A stretch of 64,000 nt of DNA from Serripes groenlandicus (lineage: Eukaryota > Mollusca > Bivalvia > Cardiida > Cardiidae), in the NCBI GenBank assembly GCA_031761405.1, contig JASEVX010000008.1, positions 40,121,675-40,185,674 of the forward strand, read 5' to 3'. Below are positions 9,938 to 22,100 of the stretch, piece by piece (within the stretch, counting starts at the first letter, position 1; every line of letters starts with the position of its first letter). The position numbers and the translations under genes are program-made. The notes under the pieces are model-generated. The model did not search any database, was not told the DNA's origin, and saw only the letters and a list, made by a program, of their open reading frames with translations.

Positions 9938-11526
9938 AAACAAGAGGGCCAAGATGGCCCTAAATCGATCACCTAATTGATAGTAAATTAGTAGCAAATA
10001 TTTAACTGCAAATATCTGGAATTTTTTTATCAGGGAGTGCAAATGAAACTGAAAGGAGTGGACACTTCTCAAGAAACAGCTTATCAGTAAAGGCCATTTA
10101 TATCTTGAAATCTAACAAGAACTTTAATAAGAATGGAATTATAAAGTTTTTGTCATTTTGCACCTTTCCTGATGCCGCCTTGCTGCCCTGTTTTTCAACG
10201 AAATCAATATGGCTTCAACAGTTTATTTAGAGGGTCACTTAAGAAACATTTCTACCAAATTATCTTGCAATCGCACAAGTAGATTATGTAGGAAAAGGAT
10301 TTTAAAATTTGGGTATTTTTCTCACTTTCTGATGCCGCAGCAACCAAAGTTCTCAATGGAATTTAAATCTTTGAACAATTTTGAAAGAGGACCACCAAAG
10401 GAACATTCTTGTGATGTTTTGTGGAAATTGGTCTATTGGAATGGTAGGAGTTGGTTGTCATTTGTAGCTAAAAGTTCAATTTACCCTTTTTGTGATGACG
10501 CCTGGTTGATATGATTGTGTAACCAATCAAAACGGCTTAAACAAATTAAAAAGAGGATCATTACAGTAAGATTCGTATTATATTTTCTTCAAATCAGACA
10601 AACACTTTCATAAAAATGGAATTTTCAAATTTTGTCATTTTGCCCCTTTTCTGATGCCGCCTGACTGCCATGTTTTTCGACCAATCAGTATGGCTTGAAC
10701 AATTTTTATAGAGGATCACCCAAGGAACATTTCTACTAAATTATATTTGAATCTGACAGGCAGATTCGGAGGAAAAGATTTTTAAAGTTTGGACATTTTG
10801 TCCCCTTTCTGATGCCGCAGCAACCAAAGTTCTCATTGGAATTTTAATCTTTGAACAATTTTGAAAGAGGACCACCAAAGGAACATTCCTGTGATGTTTT
10901 GTGGTAATTGGTCTATTGGGATGGTAGGAGATGGTTGTCATTTGTAGCTAAAAGTTCAATTTACCCCTTTTGTGATGACGCCTGGTTGCTATGATTGTGT
11001 AACCAATCAAAACGGCTTAAACAAATTAAAAAGAGGATCATTACAGTACGATTCATATTATATTTTCTTTAAATCAGACAAGCATTTGCATAAAAATGGA
11101 ATTTTCAAATTTTGTCATTTTGCCCCTTTTTTGATGCCGCCTAACTGCCATGTTTTTCGACCAATCAGTATGGCTTGAACAATTTTTATAGAGGGTCACC
11201 CAATGAACATTTCTACCAAATTATATTTGAATCTGACAGGCAGATTCGGAGGAGAAGATTTTTAAAGTTTGGACCTTTTGCCCCCTTTCTGATGCCGCAG
11301 CAACCAAAGTTCTCAATGGAATTTAAATCTTTGAACAACTTTGAAAGAGGCCAACCAGAGGAACAGTCCTGTGATGTTTCACGGAAATTGTCCTTGGAGT
11401 TTGGGAGGAGATGATGTTTAAAGCTAAAAGTTAACGCCGGACGGACGGACGGACGACGGACGACGGACGACGGACAAAAAGTGATAGGAATAGCTTACCT
11501 GAGCCTTTGGCTCTGGTGATCTAAAA
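9938..11526 (+). mobile_element. Composite element, AAGAGGGCCAAGATG family, type B interior, inside a MITE
   Basis: Starts AACAAGAGGGCCAAGATGGC CCTAAATCGATCACC and ends GAGCCTTTGGCTCTGGTGATCTAAAA. The interior repeats a unit with TTTCTGATGCCGCAGCAACC AAAGTTCTC and a roughly 480-bp higher-order duplication (10445-10920 versus 10925-11400). It sits between the two halves of a TTAA MITE (left half to 9937, right half from 11527). A near-identical copy lies at 24929-28620. Confidence 0.8.
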
Positions 11527-11859
11527 ATTGCTCCAAACTAGAAATTTCCCGTTTTGTCACAATGATTTCTACTTTTTTCAGTAATTACACCTTCATTTAT
11601 TGAGATTTTTCACGTTTTTGCCTAGATGTTTTAAAAGTCGTCTGCTGCTGATTTGTTGAATATTGAAAGAGGTTCAATTTTAGACTTTTACAAACAACTA
11701 AATAAACACTAGGTAGGCTCATATGGTGGATGTGCAGCAGACAGTATCTTAAAACATTGTTGAAAAAGTACATAAGTGCTCAAAATGAACAATACAACAT
11801 TTTCTCACAATGATTTCTACTCTGTATTAAAATCAAAACTCCCAATTTCACTCAGACGC

Positions 11860-12118
11860 CTTAATGAGAAATGTTGATTGATTGATTGGAGTTAAAAGTC
11901 ATTTTAATATAATTCAGTTATATGAACTTATATCATGGCAGCCAGTTCACCTACCAACAGTACTCACAAGCATCTTTTGTCTACCATCAGTGGGCTAACA
12001 GTCTATGTGAAAAAGCAGCAAGTTGCTTAGAAAAGCCGTTCTGTGGAGTACTTGTGTGAGAAAGCCAGGAACACATGGGTAGGTGAACTGGCCGGCATGA
12101 TATGACTGAAACATTTTT
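11860..12118 (+). mobile_element. SINE fragments
   Basis: Contains TTGATTGATTGGAGTTAAAA, GGCAGCCAGTTCACCTACC and a 3' body (GAGAAAGCCAGGAACACATG, GGTAGGTGAACTGGCCGGCA, TGATATGACTGAAAC). Two SINE pieces in opposite orientation seem joined. Confidence 0.55.
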
Positions 12119-12119
12119 G

Positions 12120-12340
12120 TTAACCGTTTCCCTCATACGAAAATTCTGCAGCAGACGACTTTGAACGTATTTTGTCAAAACATAGAAAATCTCCATAAGT
12201 TAATGGATAACCTATGACAAAAAGTGGAAAACATTGTCGCAAAAGGAGAAATTGCATGTTTTGTGCAATTTCTTCTTTTGTCAGTATGTTTTCAAAAAGC
12301 CATCTGCTGCAGAAAGCGTCTATATGAGGGAAAGGGTTAA
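12120..12340 (-). mobile_element. TTAA MITE, full copy
   Basis: Starts TTAACCGTTTCCCTCATACG and ends GAGGGAAAGGGTTAA. The core is GAAATTGCATGTTTTGTGCAA, one mismatch from a perfect stem. Confidence 0.88.
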
Positions 12341-12439
12341 CAGTGTTAAACCCCCAATGAAACAATACAACAGTACTTAATCCAAAATCACTCCCAGCAA
12401 ACTGGCTCCTTTTCCACATAGACTCTCAGTCCATTTGTT

Positions 12440-12580
12440 AAAGAAGAATGACGTTTGTCACAATAAATATTGACAATGATCAGAAAGAATGGATGCCAGA
12501 GCAGGGATTCAAACTCACTACACTCGCGTTGATAGCCCTCAGCCATTACTGACTGAGCTCTTGACTTGAGAGTTCTTAAA
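12440..12580 (-). mobile_element. SINE head, minus strand
   Basis: On the - strand the B-box-like GAGTTTGAATCCCTGC precedes a body with CTTTCTGATCATTGTC and GACAAACGTCATTC. It is the same family as 52550-52787. Confidence 0.5.
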
Positions 12581-12614
12581 CCTAATTAGTCATTACATAG
12601 AGAAAGCTATGTCC

Positions 12615-12856
12615 TTAACCCTTTCCCACATACAACAAATCTGCAGCAGACAACTTTAAAAACATCTAGACAAAAAGATGGAAATTCTTTATAAAAGAAT
12701 GTTTAACTGTTGTCTGATAATTAACAAGGGTTTATATCAATTGTGGCAAAAGGAGAAATTGCTCGTTGTAAGCAATTTCTCCTTTTGTCACAATGTTTTC
12801 ATACATATTCCGCTGCAGGGGAGTCAAAATGTGTCAATATGTGGGAAAAGGATTAA
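12615..12856 (-). mobile_element. TTAA MITE
   Basis: TTAACCCTTTCCCACATAC at the left and ATGTGGGAAAAGGATTAA at the right, with core GAAATTGCTCGTTGTAAGC AATTTC. It belongs to the CCCACATA subfamily rather than CCCTCATA. Confidence 0.82.
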
Positions 12857-13158
12857 GATTGTGCTTTTACATACTGTTTGTACAAGTATAAAATTTAAAA
12901 CAAGAACATTGAAACAGACATTTCTTAAAGCATTCAATATAAATAATAAATATGGAATGTTTCACATTGAAATATTTGTACACATAAACAAGAAACAAAC
13001 TACATTATACAAGAAATTTACATAACAAATGCTAAAAACATTGAATAAATTTGGATTGTGTATATGGTATTTTTGTTTAATGCATTTATAGGCTCTGTAT
13101 GAATAACTTAAGTTCTAACTATTTTGTATTACACAGTTCATGTTCGAGGAAATATATC

Positions 13159-13386
13159 TTAACCCTTTCCCTCATATAGACGCTTTCTGACGCCTCTGCA
13201 GCAGACGGCTTTTTGAAAACAGTGACAAAAGAAGAAATTGCACAAAACGTGCAATTTCTTCTTTTGCCACAATGTTTTCAACTTTTTGTCATAGGTTATC
13301 CATTCAATTATGGAGATTTTCTATGTTTTGACAAAATACATTCAAAGTCGTCTGCTGCAGAATTGTCGTATGAGGGGAAGGGTTAA
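13159..13386 (+). mobile_element. TTAA MITE, well-preserved + copy
   Basis: TTAACCCTTTCCCTCATATAG at the left and GAGGGGAAGGGTTAA at the right, with a perfect core stem GAAATTGCAC/GTGCAATTTC around AAAAC. Its terminal TTAA is also the first TTAA of the next copy. Confidence 0.9.
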
Positions 13387-13595
13387 CCCTTCCCCATGTG
13401 TAGATGCTTTCTGATGCATATTCAGCAGACAACTTTGAAACCATCATGACAAAAGTAGAAATGGCTCAAAACAAGCAATTCCTCCTTTTGCCACAATGCT
13501 TTCAACTCTATTGAATAATTATACTTTCATTCATAGAGAATTTAGAAGCTTTCGTTTAGATGTTTTCAATGTCATTTATTGTCACATGTGAGTGC
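13383..13595 (+). mobile_element. TTAA MITE sharing its border with the preceding copy
   Basis: Begins at the shared TTAA with CCCTTCCCCATGTGTAGATG and carries GCAGACAACTTTGAA and the stem GCTCAAAACAAGC. The right end is degraded near 13595. Confidence 0.7.
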
Positions 13596-13635
13596 AGAAG
13601 GAACACTCACGTCTTTTGCCATGACCTATAAGGCT

Positions 13636-13864
13636 ATAACCCTTTCCCTCATATAGACGCTTTCTGATGCCTCTGCAGTAGACAGCTTTTTGAAAACATG
13701 GCGACAAAAGAAGAAATTACTCAAAACGAGCAATTTCTCCTTTTGTCACCATGTTTTAGACTCTATTCAATTACTGTACTTTCATTTAAAGGGATTTTCC
13801 ATTTTTTTTGGGGTATGATTTCAAAGTTGCTGCTGCAGATTTGTTGTATGTGGGTAAGGGTTAA
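13636..13864 (+). mobile_element. TTAA MITE
   Basis: Left border TATAACCCTTTCCCTCATATAG (first T of TTAA mutated), right border GTGGGTAAGGGTTAA, core GAAATTACTCAAAACGAGC. Confidence 0.82.
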
Positions 13865-14465
13865 TAATAGCCAAAGCCAAAGCATGATGGATATACAGCA
13901 ATACACAAGTGATCCACCAAGGAAGGTAACACAAAAATGATTTGTAACAAATGTAGCAAACGATGAAACAGTACCAAAAAGCAAAGCAATGTGACATAAA
14001 AATAAAAAGTGAATTGGATTTCATAAAATAAAAACAAATGTTGTTGATTTCATATTTGTGTATATCTTTGCCATAAGAAGACTTTAAAGACTTTTCGTTA
14101 TTCAGTCTGCTTTTGACATGGCTTGAAATGAGCAATTTCCTAATTTCCCAAAAACTAGTTTAATATTTCTGAAAACATTGCTTTCATCTGTCAAAATTAT
14201 CGTATCACATTAAGTTTAATAAATATTAATTTCCAGGCTTCACTGCAAAATCACAATCTGCTCTTACAATTAGTGTAGATTCAGACCAGCCTGTGCATTA
14301 GCAGTCTGATCAGGATCTAAATAGTTCGCTATCTTGTAAAAGAATATAGTAGTAAAGATCCTAAATACTGGTGTAATTGTTAAAATGAGCAGATTGATCA
14401 TGAACTACACAAAGCACAAATATCCGAAGACCCATTTTCCTTTGACAAAGTTCTTACGGAAATAA

Positions 14466-14695
14466 TTAACCCTTTCCCTCATACGACAATTCTGCAGCAG
14501 ATGACTTTGAACATATTTTGTCAAAAAACAGAAAATCTCTATAATTGAAAGGATAACCTATGACTATAAGTGGAAAAAATTGTGGCAAAAGGAGAAATTG
14601 CTCGTTCGGAGCAATTTCTTCTTTTGTCACTATGTTTTCAAAAAGCCGCCTGCTGCAGAGGCATCAGAAAGCGTCTATATGAGGGAAAGGGTTAA
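14466..14695 (-). mobile_element. TTAA MITE, full copy
   Basis: Starts TTAACCCTTTCCCTCATACG and ends ATGAGGGAAAGGGTTAA, with core GCTCGTTCGGAGC. Spacer CTCTATAATTGAAAGGATAACC is intact. Confidence 0.9.
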
Positions 14696-15968
14696 TCCAT
14701 AAATATGACCAAGTAGAACAAAATTAGACAAGTCAACTAACTGTCTCATAATCAACACTGAACATTTATTCTTATACAATCGAAATAACAGCCAGACCTA
14801 TGTTAAAGGTCATCTGATAAAGCAGGCACTTTATATAGTTCGAATTTATTTATTTTAAATTAAATTTTAAAGCAAGTCCTTAAACGACTTTTTTGTATTT
14901 ACTTTTCATGCCTGCTTCCTAGACACTCAACCAGTACTTGCGAAAAAATCTGTTGGGTTGTCTCGAATGACTATGGAAAACAGTGTGGGAAAATCAGATA
15001 TTGCTCAGGATAAGCAGTTGCTCATCTTCTCACAATGTTAACAGCACTTTTGTATGTAATCTCAATGAAAAATAAAGATGATGAACTGAATGTTATGAAT
15101 AAAGGGTTTAATTACCATTGAACATTTGATACAGGAATTCTTCCAAAAATATATTTTTGAGCAGGTAACAACTGAGTGTGTGAGACCAGATTTGTTATTA
15201 TCAAGTAAAATCACACAGGATAAGAATTTTCACATATACTGTTCAATAGTAACTACATTATAATATATACAATCGCTGATCTAAATTCTCGTTACAGCAT
15301 TACATTTTGATAAAAGGAGCGTTGTTTATTGAGCTGTCATAACACATATCTGTATCGCAACATACATAATGTTATATAATGACATCATTTACATGCCTGT
15401 CTACAAGTTGGGACTTCTAAACCGTGTAGGATCAGATTACCAAGCACATCTGCTTTGTCTAATCAGAATGTAAATAAGTTGATAGAATCTTTTTAACAAG
15501 CATGTGTAAGAAATATATGAACAGTGTAGATCTTGATCAGACCATGCAGATCTAGATCTACACCATTCACATAAGCTTACTTGTACCTTTTCCCATTCAT
15601 TCGACATCATCCTAGCTATTGATATTCATCAATCATCAATTTCTATCAGGATATGACTACTTTTCTCTGTATATTTTTATGAATCACATTGTATATTTAT
15701 GTTATTAGTAATATTTTTTTTTCTTCTAATTATCAATCTTTTTTTTATTCATGATGATTTTCTCTAAAATTTATATACATCATATCATTTTTGTTTAAAT
15801 GTTTAAATATAAATCTTTGTTATTTATGTTATATTAACAATTCAAAAGGAGAATTATTTCAGTGATAAAACAATATAGGAAAATATGATTATTGAATTGT
15901 TGAAAACATTGTGACAAAAGGAGAAGTTGCTCATCATGAGCAATTTCCCGTTTCGCAGCAATGTTGGA

Positions 15969-16161
15969 GTAATGAAGCATGCAAGACTGATTCAATTCAT
16001 CTCTGAATATTTGGATAGTTTTGTTATTATGTTTGATTAATGAAGCATGCCTGACCTAATTAATTGATCTATGAAGTATTGGATTGTTTTGTTGTTCTGT
16101 CGGATTAATGAAGCATGCCAGACCTAATCAATTCATCTCTAAAGTATTGGATTGTTTTGTT
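15969..16161 (-). repeat. 68-bp tandem triplication of the UXS1 terminal coding segment
   Basis: Three copies of the stretch encoding [18 protein letters not shown] start (minus strand) at 16161, 16093 and 16025, exactly 68 bp apart. The first is coding. The second reads [18 protein letters not shown] and keeps TAA. The third reads NKTIQIFRDELNQSCMLH and has TAC in place of the stop. Copies 2 and 3 would lie in the 3' UTR. Confidence 0.92.
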
Positions 16162-16182
16162 GATACCATCCATCACTTTCAC
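16105..16182 (-). CDS. UXS1: UXS1 exon 12: terminal exon
   Basis: Acceptor ATTTTCAG, then [20 protein letters not shown], then SGMLH and TAA. This matches the family's final helix (..LEEGLNKAIHYFRKEL). The tail after the helix is short compared with the basic tail of vertebrate UXS1. Two further 68-bp copies of this coding segment follow downstream of the stop. Confidence 0.93.
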   Translation of the reverse strand: MKVMDGINKTIQYFRDELIRSGMLH

Positions 16183-19100
16183 CTGAAAATATAAATAGAC
16201 AATGAGACAGATGCATAATAATAACAAGAAACCGCTGAAGACGGTAAGGCCGGATTGTTGGTAATTTTACCTTGAAAATTGACAAACCAAGGTCAAGGTC
16301 AAAGTAACCATATAAATCAATAGAACTTGTTACTGGTTACCTTTAGGCAAAGTTTCAAGTTTGTAACCCTTTCCAGTATTGAGATTTTGCATCAACCTGA
16401 ATGTTGACGTACTTTCAAGAGCAATCTGGACAAAAATAACTATTTTCCTTGGTTTTATATATTACCTGAACTCAAAGGGTTCAATGCAGCGAAATGTTGA
16501 AGAGCCTTATATGTTAACCCTTTCCCTCATACGTCAATTCTGCAGCAGATGACTTTAAACTTATTTTGTCAAAAAATAGAAAATCTCTATAATTGAATGG
16601 ATTGACTAAAAGTGGAAAACATTGTGGCAAAAGGAGAAATTGCTTGTTTTGAGCAATTTCATCTTTTGTCACTATGTTTTCAAAAAGCGAGAAACCATAT
16701 TTCTGCCTAGATGTTTTCAAATCAATCTGCTGCAGATTCGAGTTGCTGCAGCATCAGAAAGGGGAAAATGACAAAAACCTTTAAAAATTATTTTCAGCTG
16801 AAACTGCAGTTCTGATTTCTAGAAACATGTAATTTTGAAGAAATATTCCTCTCCAAACATTGTTGATTTGTTCAAGGCATATCGAATTGTTGAAAAATAA
16901 TGCTACCATTAAGTAGAATGTCAGGGGTACAATGACAAAACATATAGAGATAATTCAGCATAAATGTTCCTTAGATGACTCTCTATAAATATTATTCAAG
17001 CCAATTGAATTGTAGAAAACATGGCTACCATTCTTCATCAGAAAGGGGATAAAATGACGAAACGTTTAAAAAATCTGATATTCAGCCAATGACCTCAGGT
17101 TAGATGAACAATACAGGGTATTTTCTTCTTTCAAGTGATAGGTGTCAAAATATGATATATATCGGTATTATCCATGATGAAGTTAAGAAACCAAGAGGAT
17201 ATCAGTTTAATCCTTTCCCTCATATATATACACTTTCTGACGCCTCTGCTTTTTGAAAACATATTGACAGAAGAAGGAATTGCTCAAAACAAGCAATTTC
17301 TCCTTTTGCCACAATGTTTTCCACTTTTAGTCATAGGTTATCCATTCAATTATAGAGATATTCCATTTTTTGACAAAATATGTTCAAAGTCGTCTGCTGC
17401 AGAATTGTCGTATGAGGGAAAGGGTTAACATATAAGGCTCTTCAACATTTCGCTGCATCTGCTGTAGACGACCTTTGAAAATATTGTGTCTCAAACAGAA
17501 ATTGCTAAAATATTAGCCGCAATATTTTCAACTCTGTTCAATAAGGATATTTTCGTTTTCACATTTTTCCCCTCAATGTTTTCACAGCTGTCTGTTGAAG
17601 ATTATTTGTATGTGGGGACAGTTTTGAGGTGCCATAGTTTAACCCCCTTTCTTACATACAACAAATCTGCAGCAGACGAATTTGAAAACATATTGGCAAA
17701 GCCACTAAAAATCACCATAAATGAAAGTTAAATTATTTAATAGAGTTAAAAACCTTGTGCCAAAATGAGAAATGAGCTATTTCTCCCATGGCTACAATGA
17801 TTTCAAATGTCGTCTGCTGCAGAGGCATAAGAAAACGTCTATATGTGGGATAACGTTAATGCTTTAGCCGACATGTACTTCTTACCTTTGGTTGCCATTT
17901 CAAGACTTTGTTTGCTCTTGCAATGTCTGGCTTTCTCTTTCTAGGATCATCTGTAACAGCTGGTTTATGCACTATCTCACTCGTTCCACCTGCAATAAAG
18001 AAGTAGTTTTTGTTATTTTTAAGAAATTGCTAAATTAATATAATTCCTAAAAATCTTTACAAAGTTTTGATCGATTGTTTGGTGTTTAATGCCGCTTACA
18101 ACAATTTTTCGGTTATATCACGGTATTTCCTGGGAAATATACCAGGTACTACTGGTCCATTTATCCTAACACCAGCCAGTCAGTTATAATGCTAACCCCG
18201 CAAACCTTAACACCAAGAAGGGCAGCCAATACTACCATTTTTTTTTTGAACTCACATGCTCCTCTACCCAAGGCAGATGCTATACCACTTCACCACTGAG
18301 GCAATCTTTACAAAGCATATCCTGTAATTGATTAACCCTTTTGCACGAACAACAAATCTGAAGCAGACGACTTTGAACACTTCTAAGCAAAAACGTTTAA
18401 GAACATTGTAGAAAAAGCAGAAATTGTTCATTAATTTTCTATAAAACATAATGTTTTAAATAGTGATGATAATTGCAGAACATGAAATTATAGCCAAATA
18501 TTGTGAATAAACATCTTTACCCTTTTCCATCTACAATAAATCTAGACAAATGTATTGAATATGCTCGAAAACCTTGCGGCAAAATGAGAAATTGCTCATT
18601 TCACTTTGATCAAGTGAATGGGCGAAGTCTGACAATTTAAGACGACTACTTCGCTCAAGTCTCCCCCTCGCGAGAGCCGTGCTAGATATTTTCAAAGTCA
18701 TCTGCTGCAGACTTGATGTACCGGTATGTGGGAAAGGATTAACCCTTTCCCACATATAGACGCTTTCTGACGCCCCTGCAGCAGACAGCTTTTTGAAAAC
18801 ATAGTGACAAAAGAAGAAATTGCTGAAAACGAGCAATTTCTCCTTTTGCCACACAATGTGTTCCACTTTTAGTCATAGGTTATCCATTCAATTATAGAGA
18901 TTTTCCATTTTTTTGACAATATATGTTCCAAGTCGTCTGCTGCAGAATTGTCGTATGAGGGAAAGGGTTAAGCACACTGTTTTTAAAACAATCACTCACC
19001 AATCATCTGTTTGATTTGTTTGGCAAACTCAACAATGGTGTACTCGTCGGGGTTGCCGAGGTTGACGGGTAAGCTGTAGTTACTGTTCATCAGTGAGATC

Positions 19101-22100
19101 AGACCACTCACAAGGTCACTTACATACTGGAATGATCTTGTCTGATCTCCTTTCCCATAAATCTGGAAAAATATTATACTTCATTAACCCTTTCCCTCAT
19201 ATAGACGCTTTCTGATGCCTCTGCAGAAGATAGCCTTTTGAAAACATGGCAACAAAAGAAGAAATTGCTCAAAACAAGCAATTTCTTCTTTTGCCTTGAT
19301 GTTTTCAACTTTTTTCAGTAATTATACCTTCATTTATGGGGATTTTTCTTTGTTTTTGCCTTGATGTTTTCAAAGTTGTCTGCTGCAGATTTGTTGTATG
19401 TGGGAAAGGGTTAAGACATTTCTGGTGCTAAGGGATATTAATGTATATGCAAAAAGATCTGGAAAAATATTATTGGGGCCAGTTATATTTAGCACTTTTC
19501 CCCATAAAGTTGCTTTCTCTGCAGCAGTTGACTTTTGAAAACATTGTGGCAAAAGGAGAAATTGCTCATAATGATTTAGACAGTCATCTTAAAGCTTCAT
19601 CGTACAAACAACTAGAAGTGTAGCCCTACTAGTTGTTAGCTAATGAAAAACAAGAGGGCCATGAGGCCCTGGAATCGCTCACCTGAGAATGGGCTATTTA
19701 AGACATAACTCTTTCAGCGCCAATGGCAATATCATCAAAACAAACTTTCTGACAAAATTTCAAGCTGCTCAAGTCAAATATGCGATCTCTATAGTGTTAA
19801 CTAGATTGTTCTACAATTTGGCCTAGTGACTTAGTTGTTGACCTGACATGACCCATATTCGAACTTGGCCTAGATATCAACAAGACAAACTTTCTTACAA
19901 AGTTTCAACAGGCTCAAGTTTAAAATGTGACTTCCAGAGTGTTAACAAGATTTTCCTTCAATTTGGCCTATATATAGTGACCTAGTTTTTGACCCGACAT
20001 GACCTATATTCAAACTTGGCCTAGATATCACTAAGAAAAACATTCTGACAAAGTTTCAACATGCTCAAGCTAAAAATGTGGCTTCCAGTGTTAACAAGAT
20101 TGTTCTTAAATTTGGCCTAGTGACCTAGTTTTTGACCGGACATGACCCATATTCAAACTTGGCCTATATATCATCAAGACAAACTTTCTAACAAAGTTTC
20201 AACATGCTCAACTTTAAAATGTGACTTCCAGAGTGTTAACAAGATTTTCCTTCAATTTGGCCTAGTGACCTAGTTCTTGACCCGACATGACCTATATTCG
20301 AACTTGGCCTACATATCACTAAGACAAACATTCTGACAAAGTTTCAACATGCTCAAGCCAAAAATGCGGCTTCAAGAGTGTTAACAAAATTTTCCTTAAA
20401 TTTGGCCAAGTGACCTAGTTTTTGACCCGACATGACCCAGTTTCGAACTTGGCCTAGATTTGATGGAGATATATGTTCTGATAAACTTTCATGAAGATTG
20501 GATGCACAATGTTGCCTCTAGAGTGTTAACAAGCAAATGTTGACGACGGACGACGGACAAAAGACGATCATAAAAACTGATGTATGACAAGTTAATTTAC
20601 TTACAAAATATATAGAGATAACTGATCTTTCAGTCACATCACTGTGACAGTTCAATTTACATAGAAAATTACTTTAACCTTTTTACACATAAAGAAGCAT
20701 TTGGACACAGGTAGATGAACTGGAAACTGTGATATGTCTAAAACTATGGAAACACATGGCTAAATGAACTGGCCACTATGATGTGACTAATATAATGTTG
20801 AAAGCAATAAATGCTTGTTTGAGATAGTCTACCAATAAACATACACAGCATAGCTGGTTATGATCAGACAAGAACTGTTCAAAAAAGATTTAAATTTGTT
20901 CTGGACAGCAAATGCCCTTGCCCAGCCACAGGTGCTTCCATAATATGTTGATTAATTGAATGGTTTTAACATCGTTTTCAACAATATTTCAGTCATATCA
21001 CGACGACCAATTCACCTACCAACCTGTTTTTCTGGCTTTCTCACAACAGTCTTTCCAAGTAAGTAGCTGCTTTTCACATCAGACTGTTAGCCCTTTATTG
21101 GAAGACAAATTACAAGACGCATTGACTTCTGTTGAACGTCAGAAAAAATGTTGGCTGAAGTGGGTTTCAAACTCTCAACCCCTGGATTGACAGCCAAAAT
21201 TGCTACTGATTGAGCTAAAGGAGCTTTGTTTTAACCCTCTCCCTCATACGAAAAAACGTGCAATTTCTTCTTTTGTCACTATGTTTTCAAAAAGCCGTCT
21301 GCTGCAGAGGCGTCAGAAAGCGTATATATGAGGGAAAGGGTTAAGTCTTGAAATGTCACAAAAAAAGAAAATTGGTGAAATGAAAGCAAGAGACTTACGG
21401 TGATGTCTTTATTTTGAAGACATTGCAAGATAAAATTGGACACCACCCTTCCATCGTTCATGTGCATACGGGGTCCAAAAGTGTTGAAAATTCTTGCAAC
21501 GCGAATTTCTATATGTTCCTGAAAAGTAAAAGAATCACTTATTAATACAAGTATATAATTGACCAAATGCATGTTTCAACATACTACAAATCTGCAGCAG
21601 ATGACTTTGAAAATCTTTAGTAAAAAATATGGAAACTCTCTATAAATACAAGAGGGCCATGATGGCCCTTGAATCGCTCACCTGATTTTTTATTTTTTTT
21701 TCACTTTAGCTATATAAGCCTTGCCCCCTGGCAGCCAGTTTCCGACCAATCAACTTGGCTTGAAGGAATCTGATAGAGGGTCACCCTAGGAACATTTCTA
21801 CAAAATTATTTGAAAATCGGCCAGATACTTTTGGAGGAGAAGATTTTTTAAGTTTTCACTATAGCCATATAATGCAAAATAGCCCTGCCTACTGGCGGCC
21901 ATGTTTTTTGACCAATCAACATGGCTTGAAGGAATCTGAAAGTGGGTCATCCAAGGAACATTTCTACAAAATTATTTGAAAATCGGGCCGACACTTTTGG
22001 AGAAGAAGATTTTTTAAGTTTGCACTATAGCTATATAAGGCAAAATAGCCCCGCCCCCCCATGGCGGCCATGTTTTTCGACCAATCAACATGGCTTGAAG

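Larger units (their letters stand above)
6617..15960. other. Intergenic DNA between convergent PLSCR and UXS1
   Basis: No host gene was recognised. The interval holds the MITEs, SINEs and composite elements listed separately. The stretches 14700-15880 and 6620-7100 are AT-rich and contain nothing I can name beyond decayed MITE pieces (14990-15050, 15900-15965). Confidence 0.6.
16484..17458. repeat. Inverted duplication of a MITE plus flank
   Basis: ATGCAGCGAAATGTTGAAGA GCCTTATATG before the MITE at 16514 reappears reverse-complemented after the MITE ending at 17428. The match continues into both MITEs with few mismatches, including the shared variant core GCTTGTTTTGAGC. About 430 bp of unrelated DNA separates the arms. 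Confidence 0.85.

Noticed and set aside
10209..11414. ORFs with repeated [22 protein letters not shown]
   Set aside because: The same peptide recurs at 25198 and 28324 because the DNA is the type B repeat interior. There are stops between units and no known domain.
16514..17428. ORFs reading FENI(V/L)[17 protein letters not shown] that recur at many positions
   Set aside because: They translate the TTAA MITE, and the same peptide appears at every preserved copy (e.g. 56119, 60474).
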